From positions 1-49,787 of the forward strand of contig CAJXDP010000008.1 of assembly GCA_913052445.1 (NCBI GenBank): a DNA stretch of 49,787 nt. The letters are read 5' to 3'. Numbering within the stretch: position 1 is the first letter of the stretch; each line of letters begins with the position of its first letter. This document shows positions 44,001-49,787 of this stretch, piece by piece. The position numbers and the translations under genes were made by a program. The notes beneath the pieces were generated by a model that was not told where the DNA came from, did no database searches, and saw only the letters and a program-made list of their open reading frames with translations. The stretch comes from an uncultured Formosa sp. Lineage in GTDB: Bacteria; Bacteroidota; Bacteroidia; Flavobacteriales; Flavobacteriaceae.

Positions 44001-45161
44001 TTAGTTATAAATCTTAGAGATTTTTACAATTTCGTGAATATCGGAATCAATTACTTCTTTTTTATTATCTGCAAATTTTAAAAACCCAGCATAGACAACA
44101 TCTAGTTCAAGTTTAGTAAGCTCATAACCAACTTTTTTCGCTCTGTATGCTAAGGCTGCACGACCACTTCTAGCGGTAAGTACAATAGCCGACTCATTGA
44201 CGCCAACATCTTTAGGATCTATAATCTCATAGGTTTCACGATTTTTGATTACACCGTCTTGATGAATTCCGGAACTATGTGCAAATGCATTAGCACCAAC
44301 AATTGCTTTGTTGGGCTGTGTGTAAATCCCCATGCTTTCTGACACTAATTGACTTATTCCAAATAACATTTTTGTATCTATATTAGTATCTAGGTTTAGG
44401 TAAGGGTGTTGTTTCATAATCATCACTACTTCCTCTAAAGCAGTATTACCTGCGCGCTCTCCAATACCATTAATAGTACATTCTATTTGGCGGGCTCCGT
44501 TAATGATACCCTCAATAGAATTAGCAGTTGCGAGTCCTAAGTCATTGTGACAATGACATGAAATAATGGCTTTGTCTATCCCCTTTACATTTTCTTTTAA
44601 GTATTTAATTTTAGCTCCATATTCGTGAGGTAAGCAGTATCCAGTTGTGTCTGGAATATTTAACACAGTTGCTCCTGCTTTAATCACTGCTTCACAAACA
44701 CGCGCTAAATACTCATTGTCAGTTCGGCCAGCGTCCTCAGCATAAAATTCTACGTCTTCAACAAAAGATTTTGCATAAGATACCGCCCGTACAGCTCGCT
44801 CTATAATAGCATCCTTGTTTGATTTAAATTTGTGAATTATGTGGGAGTCTGAAGTTCCTATTCCTGTATGGATTCTAGGTTTTCTAGCGTATTTGAGAGC
44901 TTCAGCGGCAACTTTTATATCATTTTCTACCGAACGAGTAAGTCCGCAAACGGTGGCATTTTTTACAATTTTTGAAATTTCCTCAACAGATTTAAAATCA
45001 CCTGGACTTGAAACAGGAAATCCAGCTTCAATAATATCGACACCCAATAAGTCTAGCTGTTTAGCAATAATTACTTTTTGAGGCGTATTTAGCTTACAAC
45101 CAGGCACTTGCTCGCCATCGCGAAGAGTTGTGTCAAAAATTTGAATCTGTGTATTAGACAT
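44001..45161 (-). CDS. leuA: 2-Isopropylmalate synthase, short form
   Basis: Condenses acetyl-CoA with 2-ketoisovalerate, the committed step to leucine. The catalytic barrel is complete: [42 protein letters not shown] (metal-binding His pair), and the HQDGVIKN segment with [11 protein letters not shown]. At 386 residues it lacks the C-terminal LeuA dimer domain that binds leucine in enzymes of about 510-525 residues. The start at 45161 follows a weak TAAATTCG box about 30 bases upstream on the minus strand. First gene of leuACDB; no leader peptide or T-box was recognised in the 148-base upstream gap. Confidence 0.93.
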   Translation of the reverse strand: MSNTQIQIFDTTLRDGEQVPGCKLNTPQKVIIAKQLDLLGVDIIEAGFPVSSPGDFKSVEEISKIVKNATVCGLTRSVENDIKVAAEALKYARKPRIHTGIGTSDSHIIHKFKSNKDAIIERAVRAVSYAKSFVEDVEFYAEDAGRTDNEYLARVCEAVIKAGATVLNIPDTTGYCLPHEYGAKIKYLKENVKGIDKAIISCHCHNDLGLATANSIEGIINGARQIECTINGIGERAGNTALEEVVMIMKQHPYLNLDTNIDTKMLFGISQLVSESMGIYTQPNKAIVGANAFAHSSGIHQDGVIKNRETYEIIDPKDVGVNESAIVLTARSGRAALAYRAKKVGYELTKLELDVVYAGFLKFADNKKEVIDSDIHEIVKISKIYN

Positions 45162-45309
45162 TTATCGGAATATATTTTTCTTTTGTTGCACGAATTTATA
45201 TTTTGGTTCTTTTAAATGAATAAGCTATCGTATTTGTATTACGATGTATAACAACGTCTTATTTCAATTAAGCATCTAATATACAACATAATATGCCAAT
45301 ATTTATAGC

Positions 45310-46860
45310 ATGACTAGAGAGCAAAAAGATAATTTGTTTGTGCTTATAAAGTCATTGTCCAAATCCGAAAAAAGGCAATTCAAACTCTATGTTGGGCGCT
45401 TGTGGGTTAATGAGAGTTCTAAATTCTTATTGCTTTTTAATATTTTACAAAAACTAAAAACATATGATGAGTCGGTAATTTTAAAAAATGGTTTTGTAAA
45501 AAAACAACAATTATCTAATCTGAAAGCACATTTGTATAAGCAGATTTTGATTAGTTTACGATTAAACCCTTCCCACCAAAATATCAGAATTCAAATTCGT
45601 GAGCAATTAGATTTTGCTACAATTTTGTATCATAAAGGTCTCTACACTCAAAGTTTAAAAATATTAGATAAAGCCAAGTCACTGGCTATATCTAACGAAG
45701 AAAAAAATATTGCAAATGAGATTATCGAATTAGAAAAAGTAATTGAATCTCAATACATTACAAGGAGTATTAGTACAAGGGCGGACGAGTTAACAATTCA
45801 ATCCGATGAGTTAAACAATCAAAATTTATTGGCAAGTAAGCTTTCTAATTTAGCTCTTCAATTATACGGGTTTTTTTTAAAAACCGGCTATGTCAAACAG
45901 GCTTCTGAGCATGAAAAAGTAAATATTTTTTTTAAAGAACGACTACCATACTATAATATATCTGAGTTAGGTTTTAGAGAAAAACTATGGCTCTACAAGT
46001 CTTATTTATGGTATAGTTTTTTGACACAAGATTTTCTAGCATGTTATAAATATTCAAAAAAATGGGTTGATTTATTTCACGAATATCCTGCAATGATTCA
46101 ACTTAATCCTGTCTTTTTTCTCAACGGTTATCAGAATATGTTAGAAGCTCTTTTTTTTATAAAACGACATGACAAGTTTTTAGATACACTAAACAACATA
46201 ATTAGTATTACAAGTCAAGATTGGTTTCCCAAAGACGATAATGTTGAAAGCCTTACTTTTTTGTATGTAAGTACAAATAAGTTTAATGCTCATTTCATGG
46301 AAGGAACCTTCAAAGAAGGACTTCCGTTAATTCCGGAAACATTAGAAGGACTTCGCAAGCATAAAAGCCGCATTGACGAACATCACGTAATGGTTTTTTA
46401 TTATAAGATTGCAAGTTTATATTTCGGCATTGGAGAATACCATAAGTCCATTGTGTTTTTAGAGAAAATAATTAGCAATAAGTCATTACAAATGCGAGAA
46501 GACCTTTTGTGTTTCTCTAGAATTTTAAATTTAGTTGCACATTATGAAGCTGGGTTGGATTATAACCTAGAGTCACTCATTAAAAGTACGTATAAGTTTT
46601 TGATAAAAATGGAAGATCTTCATATGGTCCAAAAAGAAATGATCAAGTTCTTGAAACGTTTAGGCGATATTTATCCTCAAGACATAAAATCAGCTTTTAA
46701 AGAGCTTCATGCTAAGCTTAAAGTATTTGAAAACGATCCATACGAAAAAAGAGCGTTTTTGTACTTAGACGTATTATCCTGGCTTGAAAGTAACATAGAA
46801 AATAAATCTGTAGAATTTATAATTCACCGAAAATATTTATCTTTTAATAAAAAAAATTGA
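45310..46860 (+). CDS. Hypothetical helical (TPR-like) protein, 516 residues
   Basis: Not recognised. A 516-residue cytoplasmic-looking protein, without signal peptide or membrane segment, rich in Lys, Leu and aromatic residues and apparently all helical. The N-terminal region (MTREQKDNLFVLIKSLSKSE, then KRQFKLYVGR and LSNLKAHLYKQILISLRLNP) may be a small helical DNA- or protein-binding module. From about 100 on, paired helices such as HKGLYTQSLKILDKAKSLA and KIASLYFGIGEYHKSIVFLE resemble TPR units. It is divergent from leuA and upstream of the SAM riboswitch. The place between leucine and methionine genes might suggest a regulator, but nothing in the sequence proves it. Confidence 0.85.
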   Translation: MTREQKDNLFVLIKSLSKSEKRQFKLYVGRLWVNESSKFLLLFNILQKLKTYDESVILKNGFVKKQQLSNLKAHLYKQILISLRLNPSHQNIRIQIREQLDFATILYHKGLYTQSLKILDKAKSLAISNEEKNIANEIIELEKVIESQYITRSISTRADELTIQSDELNNQNLLASKLSNLALQLYGFFLKTGYVKQASEHEKVNIFFKERLPYYNISELGFREKLWLYKSYLWYSFLTQDFLACYKYSKKWVDLFHEYPAMIQLNPVFFLNGYQNMLEALFFIKRHDKFLDTLNNIISITSQDWFPKDDNVESLTFLYVSTNKFNAHFMEGTFKEGLPLIPETLEGLRKHKSRIDEHHVMVFYYKIASLYFGIGEYHKSIVFLEKIISNKSLQMREDLLCFSRILNLVAHYEAGLDYNLESLIKSTYKFLIKMEDLHMVQKEMIKFLKRLGDIYPQDIKSAFKELHAKLKVFENDPYEKRAFLYLDVLSWLESNIENKSVEFIIHRKYLSFNKKN

Positions 46861-46876
46861 CATTAACCGAAAAATA

Positions 46877-46909
46877 TTTGGTTTATATCTTTTTATTATT
46901 GAATATTTG
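46877..46909 (+). promoter_or_regulatory. Probable promoter of the metY-metX transcript
   Basis: TTTG at 46877-46880 and AATATTTG at 46902-46909 are separated by 21 bases, fitting the Bacteroidota pattern with one mismatch in the -7 box. It sits 31 bases before the riboswitch P1 stem, the expected place. Confidence 0.5.
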
Positions 46910-46940
46910 CATTCAAGAAAGTTCAATAACTTACTAAAAT

Positions 46941-47060
46941 GTTATCAAGAAAGGCGGAGGGATAGACCCAACGAAGCCTTAGCAACCCTTTAATGTGTTA
47001 AAGTAGGTGCTAAATTCTACTTGATTTTTGATGTAATAATCTTAGATTAGATAGATAACC
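46941..47060 (+). ncRNA. SAM-I (S-box) riboswitch upstream of metY
   Basis: Leader RNA element that binds S-adenosylmethionine. The 5' half matches the S-box consensus: TTATCAAGAAAGGCGGAGGG, then the P2 kink-turn side ACCCAACGAAGCCTTAGCAACC. P1 is GTTATC (46941-46946) with GATAAC (47054-47059); P3 and P4 follow (AAGTAGGTGC, then a T-rich loop). Two later hairpins could form the expression platform: ATTACAG-TT-CTGTAAT (47068-47083) and one at about 47117-47131 followed by a T-rich run. Neither is a textbook terminator. It precedes metY by about 117 bases and should switch it off when SAM is plentiful. Confidence 0.93.
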
Positions 47061-47177
47061 AGCTATAATTACAGTTCTGTAATCAAGTTTTCTTCATAAC
47101 ATTTTTCTAATAAGTACACTTTTAAAAAGTGCATATGACTTTTGTTTTAATTATAATTAACTCAAAAAACTAGAAAA

Positions 47178-48476
47178 ATGAGTACACAAAAATTTGCAAC
47201 CCAAGCGTTGCATGCAGGACACAATGTGTCAGAAAACGGAGGCACAAGAGCCGTGCCAATTTATCAATCAACAGCTTATGTGTTTGACAGCTCAGACCAT
47301 GCAGCTAATTTATTTTCCTTAGCTGAGCCAGGAAATATTTATTCCCGTATAAATAATCCTACAAATGATGTTTTAGAGCAGCGTTTAGCAGCTTTAGAAG
47401 GTGGTATTGCGGCTGTTGTAACTGCCTCAGGCACTGCAGCAATTGCGACAAGCTTACTGACGTTGTTAAAGGCGGGCGATCACATTGTAGCTTCAAGTAG
47501 TTTGTATGGAGGAACTTATAACTTATTAAGCGTAACCCTTCCAAGACATGGAATCACAACCACTTTTGTAGACCCATCAAAGCCTGAAAACTTTCAAAAA
47601 GCATCCCAAGAAAATACCCGAGTATTTTTTATTGAATCTCTTGGAAATCCAAAACTTGATGTTTTGGATATCGAAGCAATTTCTAAAGAAGCCAATGCCT
47701 ACAAATTGCCACTGATTGTGGATAATACAGTTGCCACTCCTTATTTGTTAAATCCTATTGATCACGGCGCTAATATTGTTATTCAGTCGCTTACTAAGTA
47801 CATCAATGGAAATGGAACTGCTTTAGGTGGTGCTATTATTGACGCAGGTACTTTTGATTGGGGTAGTGGAAAATTTCCTGAATTTACAGAGCCTTCCGCA
47901 GGATACCATGGGTTAATTTATAACGAAGTTATAGGAGATGCGTCTTTTATTGCTAAAGTCAGAATAGAAGGTCTTAGAGATTATGGTGCTGCCCTAAGTC
48001 CATTTAATGCGTTTCAAATCATTCAAGGTTTAGAAACATTAGAAGTTAGAATTCAGAAACACAGTGAAAATGCACTACAGCTGGCGGAATGGTTGGAAAA
48101 GGAAGATATTGTAGAGTGGGTAAATTATCCAGGATTATTATCTAGTCCTTATAAAGAACTTGCTGACAAGTATTTACCTAGAGGACAGAGTGGAATTGTA
48201 ACATTTGGTGTTAAGGGCGGCTTTGAAGCAGCCAAAAAAATTGCAGATACTACTAAGCTATTTTCGTTGCTTGCTAATATTGGAGATACTAAGTCGTTGA
48301 TCATCCACCCTGCAAGCACAACACACCAACAATTAAGTGATGCCTCGCAAGAAGCAACCGGAGTTACTAAAGATTTAATTCGTTTATCAGTTGGGATTGA
48401 AAATATTGAAGACTTAAAGTCAGACTTAGAAGAAGCTTTTAAAGCGGTTCGTAAATTAACATTACAAGCAAACTAA
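47178..48476 (+). CDS. metY: O-acetylhomoserine aminocarboxypropyltransferase (sulfhydrylase)
   Basis: PLP enzyme of the Cys/Met metabolism family that makes homocysteine directly from O-acetylhomoserine and sulfide. 432 residues, the usual length for MetY. Motifs: FATQALHAGH and AVPIYQSTAYVFDSS at the N-terminus, YSRINNPTNDVLEQRLAALEGG, ASGTAAIATSLL, LYGGTYNLL, VDNTVATPYLLNP and the Schiff-base Lys in SLTKYINGNGTALGG. The C-terminal HPASTTHQQL and RLSVGIENIEDL are typical. It is controlled by the SAM-I riboswitch and followed after two bases by metX. Confidence 0.95.
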   Translation: MSTQKFATQALHAGHNVSENGGTRAVPIYQSTAYVFDSSDHAANLFSLAEPGNIYSRINNPTNDVLEQRLAALEGGIAAVVTASGTAAIATSLLTLLKAGDHIVASSSLYGGTYNLLSVTLPRHGITTTFVDPSKPENFQKASQENTRVFFIESLGNPKLDVLDIEAISKEANAYKLPLIVDNTVATPYLLNPIDHGANIVIQSLTKYINGNGTALGGAIIDAGTFDWGSGKFPEFTEPSAGYHGLIYNEVIGDASFIAKVRIEGLRDYGAALSPFNAFQIIQGLETLEVRIQKHSENALQLAEWLEKEDIVEWVNYPGLLSSPYKELADKYLPRGQSGIVTFGVKGGFEAAKKIADTTKLFSLLANIGDTKSLIIHPASTTHQQLSDASQEATGVTKDLIRLSVGIENIEDLKSDLEEAFKAVRKLTLQAN

Positions 48477-48478
48477 GA

Positions 48479-49450
48479 GTGGAAGATCTTCACTATATTG
48501 ATGTACATAATTATATTACTAAAAATGGTAATACTTATTCTGTAAACATATCTTACCAGCTTTTTGGTAAACCGCTTCATGGGGCACCCGTGGTAATGAT
48601 TAACCATGCTTTAACGGGTAATTCTAATGTTGCAGGTGCAGACGGTTGGTGGAGTTCAATTGTAGGACATGGGAAATTGATTGACACTACTTTCTACACC
48701 GTATTAGCATTTAATATCCCAGGTAATGGACAAGATCAAAATCCATCGAATCTTATTGATAACTATAAGGATTTTACTGCAGGGGATATTGCACAAATTT
48801 TTGCTCTAGCTTTAAATAAGTTAAAAATAACACAGCTTTTTGCTGTTATAGGAGGGTCTGTTGGGGGTGGTTTGGCCTGGGAACTAGCAGCTTTGAAGCC
48901 CAAACTGATTGAGCACCTTATTCCGATTGCTGCCGATTGGAAATCTACAGATTGGTTGTTAGCTAATTGCCACATCCAAGACCGAATTCTTAACAACTCT
49001 TCTGAACCTCTGGCAGATGCACGAATGCACGCTATGTCGCTTTACCGAACCCCAGAGTCTTTAAAAAGTAAATTTGACAGATCGATTCAAGCTGGTGAGG
49101 TTATTTTTGCTGTAGAAAGCTGGCTAAATTTTCATGGAAAAGCACTGAATGACCGATTTCAACTTGCAGCATACAAAATGATGAATCAAGTTCTACGAAC
49201 TTTAGATATAACGCAAGGAAAAAAAGATTTTGTAGAGGTGGCTTCAAAAATTAAATCTAACATACATATTGTTACTATTAATTCTGACTTATTTTTCAAA
49301 CCAGATGAAAACTGGGAAACTTATGTAGAATTAAAAACACATAAAGAGAATGTCAAAATTTCAGAAATCCAATCGATTCATGGTCATGATGCATTTTTAA
49401 TTGAGTTTAACCAACTGGAAGAAATTCTAGAAGAAGTATTTAGAAGCTAA
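48479..49450 (+). CDS. metX: Homoserine O-acetyltransferase-type alpha/beta hydrolase (MetX)
   Basis: Activates homoserine to its O-acyl ester, the substrate of the preceding MetY; 323 residues, alpha/beta-hydrolase fold. The nucleophile is Ser127 in IGGSVGGGLAW, with Asp270 (NSDLFF) and His303 (HGHDAFL) completing the triad; the oxyanion region is NHALTGNSNVAG. Flavobacterial MetX proteins are shorter than the 350-380 residues of many others. The start is GTG at 48479, two bases after the metY stop, so translation is coupled and the riboswitch should control both. Acetyl rather than succinyl specificity is inferred from the family. Confidence 0.93.
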   Translation: MEDLHYIDVHNYITKNGNTYSVNISYQLFGKPLHGAPVVMINHALTGNSNVAGADGWWSSIVGHGKLIDTTFYTVLAFNIPGNGQDQNPSNLIDNYKDFTAGDIAQIFALALNKLKITQLFAVIGGSVGGGLAWELAALKPKLIEHLIPIAADWKSTDWLLANCHIQDRILNNSSEPLADARMHAMSLYRTPESLKSKFDRSIQAGEVIFAVESWLNFHGKALNDRFQLAAYKMMNQVLRTLDITQGKKDFVEVASKIKSNIHIVTINSDLFFKPDENWETYVELKTHKENVKISEIQSIHGHDAFLIEFNQLEEILEEVFRS

Positions 49451-49482
49451 TTAAACACATACAGATAAGCTATTAATAAAAA

Positions 49483-49521
49483 TAAAAAAGCCTGGAAAAT
49501 TAATTTTCACAGGCTTTTTTT
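49483..49521. terminator. Terminator after metX
   Basis: An extended hairpin, AAAAAAGCCTG...CAGGCTTTTTT with an inner GAAAAT/ATTTTC stem and one bulged A, lies between metX and the convergent sorting-domain gene and can act in both directions. Confidence 0.85.
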
Positions 49522-49539
49522 AATTTGGTTAAATACTAC

Positions 49540-49787
49540 TTATTCTTTAATTATTTTTATTGTTTTACTTCTGTTACTGGACCTTATTTGCATTAAATAA
49601 ATCCCCGGATTTAATGAGCTGAGATCTAATCTATTACTGTTCATTAAACTGGAACTAGATTTCAATACAGATTGGCCTAGTTGATTAAACACTTCAACTG
49701 TGTCAAATCCCGAAGTGGTATTAATAGTAACCACATCCTTAACAGGGTTTGGGGAAACATTAAACGCATTAAGAGATATTTCTTCAA
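49540..49787 (-). CDS. T9SS type A sorting domain, 3' end of a truncated gene
   Basis: C-terminal 82 codons of a secreted protein whose 5' part lies beyond the window. The frame stays open to the window edge and reads FNVSPNPVKDVVTI, then FNQLGQSVLKSS, LDLSSLNPGIYLMQI and KTIKIIKE, the three conserved blocks of the type A T9SS sorting domain, so the protein is exported by T9SS and probably anchored to or released from the surface. The GTG at 49732 is inside the domain and is not the real start. The function of the cargo part cannot be seen. Confidence 0.93.
   Translation of the reverse strand, partial: EEISLNAFNVSPNPVKDVVTINTTSGFDTVEVFNQLGQSVLKSSSSLMNSNRLDLSSLNPGIYLMQIRSSNRSKTIKIIKE

Noticed and set aside
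1-49787. CRISPR arrays, insertion sequences, prophage genes, tRNA or rRNA genes
   Set aside because: No spaced direct repeats, transposase or integrase motifs, or RNA gene sequences were recognised on either strand by eye.

Overview
The window is AT-rich and reads as a chromosomal segment of a flavobacterium (Bacteroidota, Flavobacteriaceae-like). The evidence is gliding genes gldD and gldE beside ssb and mutY, a PorP/SprF-type type IX secretion (T9SS) protein next to an adhesin with a gliding-associated C-terminal domain, a T9SS type A sorting tail at the right edge, TonB-dependent receptors, many lipoproteins, Bacteroidota-type promoters (TAnnTTTG) and the Bacteroidota 29-residue AURKAIP1/COX24 mini-protein. 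No insertion sequence, prophage, CRISPR array, tRNA or rRNA was seen. Coding density is high and most genes are ordinary core genes.

Layout. 1-2.9 kb: a possible tail of an upstream gene, an M23 peptidase and pgi. 3.1-12.9 kb: two tandem paralogous TonB-dependent receptors with duplicated leaders, a lipoprotein made of three diverged repeats, a probable surface lipoprotein of the endonuclease I family, a small membrane protein, and a convergent secreted endonuclease/exonuclease/phosphatase protein. This looks like a nucleic acid or phosphate scavenging locus. 13-20.6 kb: a three-gene minus-strand unit encoding a 1566-residue multidomain adhesin, its SprF-like partner and an OmpA-family protein.

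20.7-29.3 kb: hflX, then the minus-strand SUF iron-sulfur cluster locus (sufA-type, sufB, lipoprotein, sufC, sufD, sufS, lipoprotein, sufE, sufT-like, DUF2480). 29.4-33.9 kb: four consecutive predicted lipoproteins on the minus strand: a choice-of-anchor B propeller, a seven-repeat propeller, an MbnP-family protein and a di-heme MbnH/MauG-type peroxidase. This is the strongest candidate for a little-described system: a surface metalloprotein probably modified by its own peroxidase, produced together with two propeller proteins.

34-38.5 kb: thiL, convergent with gldD-gldE-ssb-mutY. 38.6-40.9 kb: an HU-type protein, the 29-residue ribosome-associated mini-protein and an RNase E/G with a 22-nt palindrome just upstream. 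40.9-45.2 kb: leuACDB. 45.3-46.9 kb: an unrecognised 516-residue helical protein. 46.9-49.5 kb: a SAM-I riboswitch controlling metY-metX. The right edge cuts through a T9SS-secreted protein gene.

Limits: all calls come from reading motifs and gene context; no database search or folding calculation was run. Domain boundaries are approximate.
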